Assembly: GCA_964585305.1 (NCBI GenBank) | Contig: CAZPDM010000094.1 | Coordinates: 1-15,493 of the forward strand | DNA length: 15,493 nucleotides | Reading direction: 5' to 3' | Source: CAZPDM01 sp964585305 | Lineage (GTDB): Bacteria; Planctomycetota; Uabimicrobiia; Uabimicrobiales; JABWCH01 | Part shown: positions 6,689 through 13,494 of the stretch, in pieces | Layout: every line of letters begins with the position of its first letter | Numbering within the stretch: position 1 is the first letter of the stretch | Notes under the pieces: model-generated | What the model was told of the DNA's origin: nothing | Database searches by the model: none | The model's input: only the letters and a program-made list of their open reading frames with translations | Position numbers and translations under genes: made by a program

Positions 6689-6795
6689 TTTCCCTGATTT
6701 TTTTTGTTTTTTTATTTATTTTTTATTAAAATAAGCTAATCTATTATCACTTTCTCCAATCCAAGCCATGATAAGATCTTTTTGAAAGGAAATTT

Positions 6796-7542
6796 ATGCC
6801 CAATCGTATTTTTATTTTATTTTTTCTAATTTTTGCTATTGTACCAGTTTGGGCATCGAGCATCTACACGATTTCAGAAAATTTTAATACCGGTTTGCCT
6901 TCTATAGCAACTTTATATGGTAGTGCTTCCGCCACTGGAGGATATATACAACTTACTCCAATTACAACAGGTCAAGTAGGAGGGTTATCTTTTTCCGATC
7001 TATCTAAGGCTTCCTTAGTAGAAGAATGGACGACTCAATTTAATTTTTATGCAGGTGGTGGAACAGGTGCAGATGGGCTTTCGCTCTCCTTTACACGTTT
7101 AGGTAATGTAGGTGCTGTCGGAGAATGGGGAACCAATTCTGGCATAGCTATTGAATTTGACACATATAACAATGCTGGTGCAGATCCGAACGACAATCAT
7201 ATCAGCTTATATTATGATGGAGGGCTTCTTGCACAAGCCTCAAATTTACCATTAAATATTAATAGTGGCCAGTGGCATACTGCTCGAATTGCTTTTAGTT
7301 TTGGCAATATAAAGATTTATTTAACTCCTAGCGGTGGCACAGAAAGTTTAGTTTTAAACTATACTATTTCTAGTTGGTCTGCATATTCAGGTCAATTTAA
7401 TTTCGGTGCTCGTACAGGCGGTTCTACAGATTTGCATGCAATTGATAATTTTAATGCAACAGTAACATTTGCAACACCCGAACCAGGGACAATATTATTA
7501 TCAATAATAGGTTTGTTGATTTTTTTTAAAATAAGAAAATAA
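6796..7542 (+). CDS. PEP-CTERM-sorted protein with L-type-lectin-like domain
   Basis: Exported protein of 248 residues. A signal peptide spans 1-20 (hydrophobic IFILFFLIFAIVPV, cut after VWA). The body resembles a concanavalin-like beta sandwich: GADGLSLSF (91-99), IAIEFDTYNN (117-126), DPNDNHISL (130-138) and a late IDNFN strand (216-220). The EFDTYxN and DPNxNH pair matches the carbohydrate/calcium site layout of legume-type lectins. The C-terminus is a complete PEP-CTERM tripartite signal: PEPG at 228-231, a hydrophobic helix (TILLSIIGLLIFF) and a short basic tail (KIRK), which in known systems is processed by an exosortase. AAAGGA lies 5 bases before the ATG, and a terminator follows the stop. 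Binding of surface or environmental glycans is an inference; no exosortase gene is in the window. Confidence 0.82.
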   Translation: MPNRIFILFFLIFAIVPVWASSIYTISENFNTGLPSIATLYGSASATGGYIQLTPITTGQVGGLSFSDLSKASLVEEWTTQFNFYAGGGTGADGLSLSFTRLGNVGAVGEWGTNSGIAIEFDTYNNAGADPNDNHISLYYDGGLLAQASNLPLNINSGQWHTARIAFSFGNIKIYLTPSGGTESLVLNYTISSWSAYSGQFNFGARTGGSTDLHAIDNFNATVTFATPEPGTILLSIIGLLIFFKIRK

Positions 7543-7557
7543 AAGGATTAACGGCAA

Positions 7558-7598
7558 AAAAGAAAAAATATTTGTATCATTCAAATATTTTTTCTTTT
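7558..7598. terminator. Intrinsic terminator after the PEP-CTERM gene
   Basis: Perfect 17-bp stem (7558-7574 with 7582-7598) around a 7-base loop, A-rich left arm and T-rich right arm ending TTTTTTCTTTT. It begins 15 bases after the stop codon. Its design is the same as the structure at 2740-2782, so it probably works in both directions. Confidence 0.8.
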
Positions 7599-7641
7599 CG
7601 TATAATTTTCATGCCAGTTTATCATTTTTCTCAAAATTTTA

Positions 7642-7670
7642 TTGATTTTATCATTTCTTATTGATATAAT
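7642..7670 (+). promoter_or_regulatory. Sigma-70 promoter of the yebC transcript
   Basis: TTGATT (7642-7647), 17-base spacer, TATAAT (7665-7670), with TGA immediately before the -10 hexamer (extended -10). Predicted start near 7677, about 57 bases before the yebC ATG. It lies just downstream of the terminator at 7558-7598, consistent with a new transcription unit. Confidence 0.7.
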
Positions 7671-7733
7671 TTCTACTTTCTAGCGTAAATTTGAAAAAAA
7701 TTATTTTTGTTTTTCCTTTAGAAAGGAAATGCC

Positions 7734-8489
7734 ATGTCTGGACATTCCCATTGGGCTGGAATTAAGCATCAAAAAGAAGCAGCAGATCAAAAGAAGGGCA
7801 AAGTTTTCTCTAAAATTGCTAAAGACATTATGTTAGCAGTCAAAGAAAGTGGCGCAGATGTAGATACAAATATTAAATTGCGCTATGCTTTGGAAAAAGC
7901 ACGATTGGCTAATATGCCAAAAGCCAATGTTGAAAGAGCCATCAAAAAAATGTCTGGCGAAGATGGAGCCATTTCTTTGCAGGAATTAGTTTATGAAGGA
8001 TATGGCCCAGGTGGAACAGCAATTATGGTCGAGGTTGTAACAGATAGTCGCAATCGTGTAAACTCTGAACTACGCAAAATATTTGATACTCGCGGTGGCA
8101 AGATGGGCGAAAGTGGTTGCGTGTCATATCTTTTTGAGAAAAAAGGTGTTCTTCATGTAGAAACCTCTGTAATTACTGAAGAAAAACTAATGGAAATTGT
8201 TTTGGATGCAGGAGCAGACAACATCCAACAAGAAGATAATCTTTTTGTTATCACTTGTGAAATTCCTAGTTTTCAAAAAGTACGCGCAGTATTAGAATCT
8301 TCTAAAGTACCAACTGTATATGCTGAAATTACTGCCATTCCTAAAAATACAGTCCCTGTTACCGGTGAAACTGCACAAAAACTGTTAACCTTGATCTCTT
8401 TATTTGAAGACCATGATGATGTTCAAAATGTCTATTGCAACTATGACATCTCTGATGAAGATTTAGAAAAATTCGAAAAAAAGGAGTAA
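7734..8489 (+). CDS. yebC: YebC/TACO1 family translation factor
   Basis: Widespread cytosolic protein, long annotated as a transcriptional regulator; TACO1 is its mitochondrial homologue, and recent work on bacterial members links them to relief of ribosome stalling at proline stretches. The N-terminus SGHSHWAGIKHQK (2-14) is the family signature (usually AGHSKWANIKHRK), and YEGYGPGGTAIMVE (87-100) and SRNRVNSELRKIF (105-117) are also diagnostic. The 251-residue length is typical. AAAGGA lies 6 bases upstream of the ATG. The stop codon overlaps the region holding the ribosome binding site of the following microprotein gene, suggesting cotranscription and coupling. The proline-rich secreted protein at 6024 is the kind of substrate such a factor might help translate, but that link is speculative. 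Confidence 0.95.
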   Translation: MSGHSHWAGIKHQKEAADQKKGKVFSKIAKDIMLAVKESGADVDTNIKLRYALEKARLANMPKANVERAIKKMSGEDGAISLQELVYEGYGPGGTAIMVEVVTDSRNRVNSELRKIFDTRGGKMGESGCVSYLFEKKGVLHVETSVITEEKLMEIVLDAGADNIQQEDNLFVITCEIPSFQKVRAVLESSKVPTVYAEITAIPKNTVPVTGETAQKLLTLISLFEDHDDVQNVYCNYDISDEDLEKFEKKE

Positions 8490-8496
8490 CCTAGTC

Positions 8497-8667
8497 ATGG
8501 CGGACACTCAATATCAAGTTGAAATTATTATCAATGATAAAAATGTCTCACTTAATTCATTTGTTCAAGCATTTTATGCGAATACTTTAATAGGATCACT
8601 TCAAGCTCTACGTGATGCTCCTACGCATGTAGAATCTTTAACCGTCAAAATTAAGAAAGCTGAGTAA
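8497..8667 (+). CDS. 56-residue microprotein between yebC and mce
   Basis: Open frame ATG 8497 to TAA 8665-8667 with AAGGAG at 8481-8486, 10 bases before the start. The predicted product begins MADTQYQVEIIINDK and ends ESLTVKIKKAE. By pattern it has an N-terminal strand, an amphipathic or hydrophobic helix (SFVQAFYANTLIGSLQALRD, 21-40) and a C-terminal strand with alternating Thr/Val/Lys/Ile/Lys. It has no signal peptide and no cysteine. I recall uncharacterised bacterial proteins of about 60 residues with a similar strand-helix-strand layout, but cannot confirm a family here. It starts 7 bases after the yebC stop and ends 3 bases before mce, so its position and ribosome binding site strongly support a real gene. 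Function unknown. Confidence 0.78.
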   Translation: MADTQYQVEIIINDKNVSLNSFVQAFYANTLIGSLQALRDAPTHVESLTVKIKKAE

Positions 8668-8670
8668 ATT

Positions 8671-9102
8671 ATGATTCAGAAAATAGCCCATATTGGGATT
8701 GCGGTTAACAAACTTGAGGAACAAATTCCTCTGTATCGGGATATGTTGCAACTGTCATTTATAGGCACAGAAGAAGTCCCAGAGCAAAAAGTGCGTGTAG
8801 CAATGTTTGATGTTGGCGGAGTTCATATTGAATTATTAGAACCAACTAGCCCAGAAAGTCCAATTGCTAAATTTATTGAAAAAAAAGGCCAAGGCATACA
8901 TCATATTGCTTACGAAGTGGATAATGCTAAAGAAACAATCGCTATGCTTCGTTCTAAAAATGTACAAATGATTGATAACGAACCACGTAGTGGTGCGAAT
9001 GGTATGCAAATTGCTTTTATTCATCCGAAATCAACTTTGGGTGTCCTAACAGAATTGTGCCAACATGCCTCTTGTGGTTGCTCGTGTGATGGCAAGCATT
9101 AA
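8671..9102 (+). CDS. mce: Methylmalonyl-CoA epimerase
   Basis: Vicinal-oxygen-chelate fold enzyme interconverting (2S)- and (2R)-methylmalonyl-CoA, linking propionyl-CoA to succinyl-CoA with a cobalamin mutase. The first half carries IAHIGIAV with H7 and HIELLEP (52-58); the second carries GQGIHHIAYEV with H77 and LTELCQ with E128. These are the positions of metal ligands in the family. The 143-residue length is slightly above the usual 130-140 because of a Cys-rich tail after residue 130. The start is 3 bases after the microprotein stop, with GCTGAG as a weak ribosome binding site, implying coupled translation. No mutase or propionyl-CoA carboxylase gene is present here, so the direction (propionate use or formation) is not shown. 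Confidence 0.92.
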   Translation: MIQKIAHIGIAVNKLEEQIPLYRDMLQLSFIGTEEVPEQKVRVAMFDVGGVHIELLEPTSPESPIAKFIEKKGQGIHHIAYEVDNAKETIAMLRSKNVQMIDNEPRSGANGMQIAFIHPKSTLGVLTELCQHASCGCSCDGKH

Positions 9103-9126
9103 CTTGCTTGCAAAATGTTTCAATAT

Positions 9127-9162
9127 TTCCTAAACTATCAAAATATTTTGATAGTTTAGGAA
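9127..9162. repeat. 17-bp perfect palindrome before the ATP synthase operon
   Basis: Arms 9127-9143 and 9146-9162 (TTCCTAAACTATCAAAA and its complement) are perfectly matched with only TA between them. The plus strand continues with TCAAAAAAAA rather than T, so it lacks the tract of a normal plus-strand terminator; the minus strand flank is not T-rich either. A shorter GCAAGC/GCTTGC hairpin overlaps the mce stop just upstream (9092-9111). It may end the mce transcript without a T tract, or serve as a regulator site for the atp operon. Confidence 0.55.
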
Positions 9163-9190
9163 TCAAAAAAAATCTTAGCGGGAAATCCTA

Positions 9191-9505
9191 ATGCTTATTC
9201 AGCTATTAGTGGCGTTGGGATGCTGTTCTTTTGCATTTGGGATAAGCCATATTTTTTGGATACGTCGTCAAAAGAAACATGGGAATCAAGCTGTTCCTAT
9301 TTTTGGAGAGCGAACTGCAATTACGTTTGTTTTGTTAATTTTAATTTGCAGAATCGCAAATTGGACAGACGACCAAATCAATATGTTTGTTATATGGATC
9401 ATGATTTGGTACTTATTATTTTTATTTGGGCATACTTGGTACCTTCATCGAACATATTCTCGCAATCCCAAACTCCCTTCCCCACCTAAAAAGGACGTAA
9501 AATGA
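9191..9505 (+). CDS. Small membrane protein in the AtpI position of the atp operon
   Basis: 104-residue protein with three predicted membrane helices: about 3-24, 43-58 and 63-85, separated by a basic loop (RRQKKH, 25-30) and followed by a short Pro/Lys-rich cytosolic tail. Its stop overlaps the atpB start in an ATGA arrangement (9502-9505), so it is translationally coupled to the a subunit. Many atp operons open with AtpI, a helper for c-ring assembly or Mg uptake; this protein occupies that slot but I see no convincing AtpI sequence motif. GGGA upstream is a weak ribosome binding site. An alternative frame at 9220-9489 is a shadow. Role inferred from position only. Confidence 0.75.
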   Translation: MLIQLLVALGCCSFAFGISHIFWIRRQKKHGNQAVPIFGERTAITFVLLILICRIANWTDDQINMFVIWIMIWYLLFLFGHTWYLHRTYSRNPKLPSPPKKDVK

Positions 9506-10284
9506 GCCACGGTGAACAATTAAATATTATTGAACATATTGCTAATTCTAATATTCTTGAAATTGGAACATGGAAAATTGAATTGCCAATTTTAGATATT
9601 TTTGGGTTTCAACTTCCGATTACTAAACATGCAGTAATGATGTGGATCTCAGCATTATTGCTTATGATTGTTCTAATTCCAATTGCTCGCCGTAAAAGTT
9701 TAGCTCCAGGCAAGACAAAATGCTTTATTGAAGCCTTATTGATTTACATACGTGATGAAGTAGCGATTGCACAAATTGGGGAAAAAGGAATTTATTTTGT
9801 CCCCTTTTTAGCAACGCTATTTTGTTTTATTTTAACATGTAATTTGCTTGGGCTAGTTCCTTTTTGCGCAACAGCAACAGGGAATATTTCTGTAACAGGA
9901 AGTTTAGCCATTGTTAGTTTTTTTACTATACATGGCTCTGGTGTTTGCTACCATCATGGTAGTTTGCACTATTTAAAATCTATTGTTCCTCCTGTACCAG
10001 GTTGGCTATTTGCGCCAATGTTTTTAATTGAAATCGTTGGTCATCTTGCCAAACCTTTTAGTTTAGCAATTCGTTTATTTGCTAATATGACTGCTGGTCA
10101 TATTGTATTGCTTGTATTACTAAGCTTTATTTTTCTATTTAAATCATTTGCTGTTGCAACTGCTTCAGTTATAGGAGCGGTCGCAATATGTTGCTTAGAA
10201 ATACTTGTAGCCTTGATTCAAGCGTTCGTTTTTACATATCTTACTGCTGTATTTATCGGCGGTGCTGTAGCAAGCGAACACTAA
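9502..10284 (+). CDS. atpB: F-type ATP synthase subunit a
   Basis: Membrane subunit forming the two proton half-channels of Fo beside the c-ring. The essential arginine is R191 in KPFSLAIRLFANMTAGH (184-200); N114 in TCNLLGLVP, E233 and Q240 are other conserved channel-region positions. The 260-residue protein has the expected five or six hydrophobic helices. AAGGAC at 9491-9496 precedes the ATG by 5 bases, and the gene overlaps the upstream small membrane protein by 4 bases. A 60-base AT-rich spacer separates it from atpE. Confidence 0.96.
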   Translation: MSHGEQLNIIEHIANSNILEIGTWKIELPILDIFGFQLPITKHAVMMWISALLLMIVLIPIARRKSLAPGKTKCFIEALLIYIRDEVAIAQIGEKGIYFVPFLATLFCFILTCNLLGLVPFCATATGNISVTGSLAIVSFFTIHGSGVCYHHGSLHYLKSIVPPVPGWLFAPMFLIEIVGHLAKPFSLAIRLFANMTAGHIVLLVLLSFIFLFKSFAVATASVIGAVAICCLEILVALIQAFVFTYLTAVFIGGAVASEH

Positions 10285-10344
10285 AATATTTTAACCCTTT
10301 AATTTATTTTTTAGAAAATTTTTTATAAATCGTTAGGAGAATGT

Positions 10345-10584
10345 ATGGACAAAGCGTATGTTTTGATCGCTGCTGCTTTGGCTGCTGCTTTTACTGTTTT
10401 AGCTGCTGCTTTTGGTATTAGTAAAATTGGATCTACTTCTGTTGAAAGTATTGCACGACAACCTGAAGCAGGTAATCAAATTCGTGGTGCTATGTTGATT
10501 ACTGCCGCTCTTATTGAAGGTGTAGCTTTATTTGCTTTGGTTATTTGCTTCTTGATTCAAAATAAAATCAATTTCCCCTTATAA
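10345..10584 (+). CDS. atpE: F-type ATP synthase subunit c
   Basis: 79-residue helical hairpin that oligomerises into the rotating c-ring. The ion-carrying carboxylate is E58 in ALIEGVALFALV; the polar loop is SIARQPEAGNQ (35-45). The glutamine on helix 1 that marks sodium rings is replaced by isoleucine (I25) and the residue after E58 is glycine, not serine or threonine, so proton coupling is expected. AGGAGA (10335-10340) is a strong ribosome binding site 4 bases upstream, fitting the high copy number of this subunit. The start is ATG 10345, not the out-of-frame ATG at 10341. Confidence 0.96.
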   Translation: MDKAYVLIAAALAAAFTVLAAAFGISKIGSTSVESIARQPEAGNQIRGAMLITAALIEGVALFALVICFLIQNKINFPL

Positions 10585-10596
10585 TCGGCAAAAATT

Positions 10597-11178
10597 ATGT
10601 CCTCTAAAATTCTTTGGTTACTTATTGTTGTAGGAATCTTAGGGCAAAATTATATTTTTGCTAGTGAAGAACATAGTAAAAGTCAATTATTAGAGCTTGA
10701 TCCTGGGTTAGCATTTTGGACAGTTGTTACATTTGTTACACTTTTGCTAGTTCTAAAGAAATTTGCATGGAAACCTTTACTTGAAAGTATTGATGCTCGA
10801 GAAAAACATATTCGTGATAATATCACCAATGCCGAGCAAACTCGCGAAAATGCAGAAAAGCTTTTAGAAGAAGGCAGACAAAAAATTACTTCTGCACATC
10901 AAGAAGCAAAAGGTATTGTAGAAAGTGCAACTCATCAAGCTGTTACAGTTCGACAACAACAAGTATTGCAAACTGAAAAAGAATGTACTAATGTTAAGAT
11001 TCATGCAAAAAAGCAAATCCAAAACTTACAAACCAAAGCTATAGAAGATATGCTCAATAACATAGGCAATCTAAGTATTGAAATAGCAGGAAAAATAACT
11101 CAGAAATCTCTTTCTGATCAAGATCATAAACAGATTATCAATGACTCAATTGTAAGTATGCGCAAGGAATTTAAATAA
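10597..11178 (+). CDS. atpF: F-type ATP synthase subunit b, with signal-like N-terminus
   Basis: Peripheral stalk subunit that holds F1 to Fo. The canonical membrane helix is DPGLAFWTVVTFVTLLLVL (35-53), followed by KKFAWKPLLESIDAREKHI and a long charged coiled coil (about 65-160) reaching the delta subunit. Ahead of it is a second hydrophobic segment (ILWLLIVVGILGQNYIFA, 5-22) that looks like a cleavable signal peptide and is absent from the classical E. coli protein; similar extensions occur in several other phyla. The 193-residue length includes this extension. Only a weak ribosome binding site precedes the ATG. The gene starts 12 bases after atpE. Confidence 0.93.
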   Translation: MSSKILWLLIVVGILGQNYIFASEEHSKSQLLELDPGLAFWTVVTFVTLLLVLKKFAWKPLLESIDAREKHIRDNITNAEQTRENAEKLLEEGRQKITSAHQEAKGIVESATHQAVTVRQQQVLQTEKECTNVKIHAKKQIQNLQTKAIEDMLNNIGNLSIEIAGKITQKSLSDQDHKQIINDSIVSMRKEFK

Positions 11179-11218
11179 TATAGGATTTGTTTTTTTTGAT
11201 TACTTAACTCATTTAATT

Positions 11219-11244
11219 CGCTTCCTTTGTGTCCAAAGGAAGCG
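11219..11244 (+). promoter_or_regulatory. Hairpin sequestering the AAAGGA site upstream of atpH
   Basis: CGCTTCCTTTG (11219-11229) and CAAAGGAAGCG (11234-11244) form a perfect 11-bp stem with a TGTC loop. The only strong Shine-Dalgarno sequence before atpH (AAAGGA, 11235-11240) lies wholly inside the right arm. No T run follows, so it is not an intrinsic terminator. It could damp atpH translation or act as an mRNA processing or stability element. Confidence 0.55.
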
Positions 11245-11258
11245 ACATAACAAAAAAA

Positions 11259-11858
11259 ATGATAAAAACTAAACAAATTCATCATGCTCATTATTATGCG
11301 CAAGCACTTTATGAGTTAGCAAAAGAGAATAAAATTGTAGATAGCATTTTGGAAGAATTAGAATTCGTAGAAAAGATTTTTCAAGATCATCCAGAATTAT
11401 TTACATTCTTTGAGTTACCTTTTGTTGCTGATAAAGAAAAACATGCAATTTTGGAAAAATCTTTTACGGATATTTTACATTCTATTCATCTAAATTTTCT
11501 AAAAATATTAGTTGTAAAAAATCATATAGGAATGTTTCCAAAAATTGTACATTTTTATCATAATTTTGCAGATGAAGCATTAGGACGAATACGTGCTGAA
11601 GTTACTTCTGTTATTCCTCTTCAAGAAACACAAGCTAAAGAAATTTCAGAATTGCTACAAAAACATTTTAATAGAACAATTGTGATCAGTAATAAAATTG
11701 ATCCGCATATCTTGGGTGGAATAATCGTTCATGCGAAAGATTTATGGCTAGATAGTTCCATATCTCGCCATTTAAAACAAGTGCATAAAAAATTGCAAAC
11801 AACTATTGCAGAAATATCTCCAACACTATCGTTAACAGATGAAATAACATTTCCTTAA
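11259..11858 (+). CDS. atpH: F-type ATP synthase subunit delta
   Basis: Caps the alpha3beta3 head and binds the b stalk. From ATG 11259 the protein has 199 residues; the family N-terminal helix is HHAHYYAQALYELAKE (8-23) and the C-terminal signature is DPHILGGIIVHAKDLWLDSSI (near 149-169). With this start the YAxAL motif sits about 12 residues in, as in other delta subunits. A GTG at 11229 would add 10 residues but lies within a stable hairpin and has no upstream ribosome binding site, so it is disfavoured. The ATG itself follows an A-rich run with no Shine-Dalgarno at normal distance. It overlaps no neighbour; 80 bases separate it from atpF. Confidence 0.9.
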   Translation: MIKTKQIHHAHYYAQALYELAKENKIVDSILEELEFVEKIFQDHPELFTFFELPFVADKEKHAILEKSFTDILHSIHLNFLKILVVKNHIGMFPKIVHFYHNFADEALGRIRAEVTSVIPLQETQAKEISELLQKHFNRTIVISNKIDPHILGGIIVHAKDLWLDSSISRHLKQVHKKLQTTIAEISPTLSLTDEITFP

Positions 11859-11864
11859 ATAAAG

Positions 11865-11910
11865 AAAATTCGCTATTTTAGTTTGCTGATGAATGGCAAG
11901 CGCGAATTTT
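11865..11910 (+). promoter_or_regulatory. Structured spacer between atpH and atpA
   Basis: AAAATTCGC (11865-11873) pairs with GCGAATTTT (11902-11910); inside the 28-base loop TTGC (11883-11886) can pair with GCAA (11896-11899). A short T run ends the outer stem. The element fills the 101-base gap before atpA and could be a partial terminator, processing site or stability element. Confidence 0.4.
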
Positions 11911-11959
11911 TCCATCAAAATTTTTACTGCATTAGTTCCTCACAAGGAAATACAAAGAT

Positions 11960-13492
11960 ATGAATCAATTTAAAGCGGAAGATATTGTTCGCTTAATTAA
12001 ACAAGAAATAAAAACTTATCAACCTAATTTAGTAATAGAACAGGTTGGTAAAGTAATTGAAGTGGGTGATGGTATAGCCTGGATTTATGGATTACAAAAT
12101 GCCATGGCAGGCGAAATGTTAGAGTTTGAAAATGGCGAAATTGCCCAAGTATTCAATCTTGAGGAAAATTATGTTGGTGCCATCATTCTAGGTGATTATT
12201 TAACTATTAAAGAAGGCGATTCTGTCAAATCAACTGGAAAGTTGTTAAGTGTTCCTGTTGGACAAAATGTGCTTGGTCGAGTTATTTCACCAACTGGCCA
12301 GCCTAAAGATAATGGGCCTTCTATTGTTCCTGAAGAATTTTATCCTATCGAACGTATTGCACCTGGCATTGCAGAACGCCAACCAGTTTTTGAACCATTA
12401 CAAACTGGTATTAAAAGCATTGATGCAATGATTCCTATTGGTCGTGGGCAACGTGAATTGATCATCGGAGATCGTAAAACTGGAAAAACAGCCATTGCTG
12501 TAGATACCATTATCAATCAAAAAGATCAAGATGTTATTTGTGTTTATGTTGCAATTGGCCAAAAAGATTCTACCGTTGCAAGTATTGTCGATATATTAAA
12601 AAAACATGGTGCAATGGATTACACTATCGTTATTGACGCTTCTTCTAGCGATAGTGCAACATTACAATATATTGCTCCATATTCCGGATGTGCTATTGCA
12701 GAATACTTTATGTATAAATATAATCGCCATACTCTTGTTATTTATGATGATTTAAGTAAACATGCTGCAGCATATCGTCAGTTATCTTTACTATTACGCC
12801 GTCCACCGGGACGCGAAGCCTACCCTGGAGATATTTTTTACTTGCATTCTCGACTATTAGAGCGTGCTGTTAAGTTATCCGAAAAAAATGGTGGAGGTTC
12901 TTTAACAGCATTGCCAATTATTGAAACACAAGAAGGCGAAGTATCTGCATATATTCCTACCAATGTTATTTCTATTACTGATGGACAAATCTATTTGACC
13001 CCAGAATTATTCTTCTCAGGTATTCGCCCTGCTGTAGATGTTGGAATTTCTGTGTCTCGTGTTGGTGGAAAGGCACAGCGGAAAGCTATGCAAGCAGTTG
13101 CTAAAAATTTACGTCTTGAATTGGCAAACTATCGTGAACTCGAAGCTTTTGCTCAATTGGGAACTGAACTAGATAAAGCTACAGAAAGACAACTTGAACG
13201 CGATCGTCGGCTGGTAGAAATTTTGAAGCAAGATCAGTTTCAACCTATGCCTGTTGCAGACCAAGTAGCTATTATTTACGCAGGAATTGAAGGGCATCTT
13301 GATAAATTTCCATGCAAATATGTAGGAAAGTTTGAAAAAGAATTTTTACAATATTTGAGATTAAATCATCCTGAATACCATCAAGCTGTTCATCAAACAA
13401 AAGTTTTATCTCCGGAATCTAAACAAATTTTGGATAAAGCTATTGTAACTTTCCGTGATGAATTCATCAAAAAAATTGAGTCTGAGAAATAA
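11960..13492 (+). CDS. atpA: F-type ATP synthase subunit alpha
   Basis: Non-catalytic nucleotide-binding subunit of the F1 head, 510 residues as usual. Walker A GDRKTGKTA is at 170-178, Walker B LVIYDD at 259-264, and the arginine that reaches into the beta active site is R367 in VSRVGGKAQ. The N-terminal barrel contains VIEVGDGIAWIYGL (32-45). LRRPPGREAYPGDIFYLHSRLLERA (279-303) is the most diagnostic block. AAGGAAA at 11944-11950 precedes the ATG by about 9 bases. The next gene, atpG, begins two bases after the stop. Confidence 0.98.
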   Translation: MNQFKAEDIVRLIKQEIKTYQPNLVIEQVGKVIEVGDGIAWIYGLQNAMAGEMLEFENGEIAQVFNLEENYVGAIILGDYLTIKEGDSVKSTGKLLSVPVGQNVLGRVISPTGQPKDNGPSIVPEEFYPIERIAPGIAERQPVFEPLQTGIKSIDAMIPIGRGQRELIIGDRKTGKTAIAVDTIINQKDQDVICVYVAIGQKDSTVASIVDILKKHGAMDYTIVIDASSSDSATLQYIAPYSGCAIAEYFMYKYNRHTLVIYDDLSKHAAAYRQLSLLLRRPPGREAYPGDIFYLHSRLLERAVKLSEKNGGGSLTALPIIETQEGEVSAYIPTNVISITDGQIYLTPELFFSGIRPAVDVGISVSRVGGKAQRKAMQAVAKNLRLELANYRELEAFAQLGTELDKATERQLERDRRLVEILKQDQFQPMPVADQVAIIYAGIEGHLDKFPCKYVGKFEKEFLQYLRLNHPEYHQAVHQTKVLSPESKQILDKAIVTFRDEFIKKIESEK

Positions 13493-13494
13493 AT

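Noticed and set aside
6689..6734. Continuation of the EQP protein after the N run (PDFFCFFIYFLLK)
   Set aside because: Reading frame across unknown bases is meaningless, and the sequence is T-rich low-complexity DNA.
10345..10584. Sodium-driven c-ring
   Set aside because: The helix-1 glutamine of sodium-type rings aligns with I25 and the residue after E58 is glycine, so the sodium site is incomplete; proton coupling is the better reading.
11229..11258. GTG start for atpH adding ten residues
   Set aside because: The codon lies inside a stable stem, has no upstream ribosome binding site, and the longer N-terminus does not fit delta subunits.
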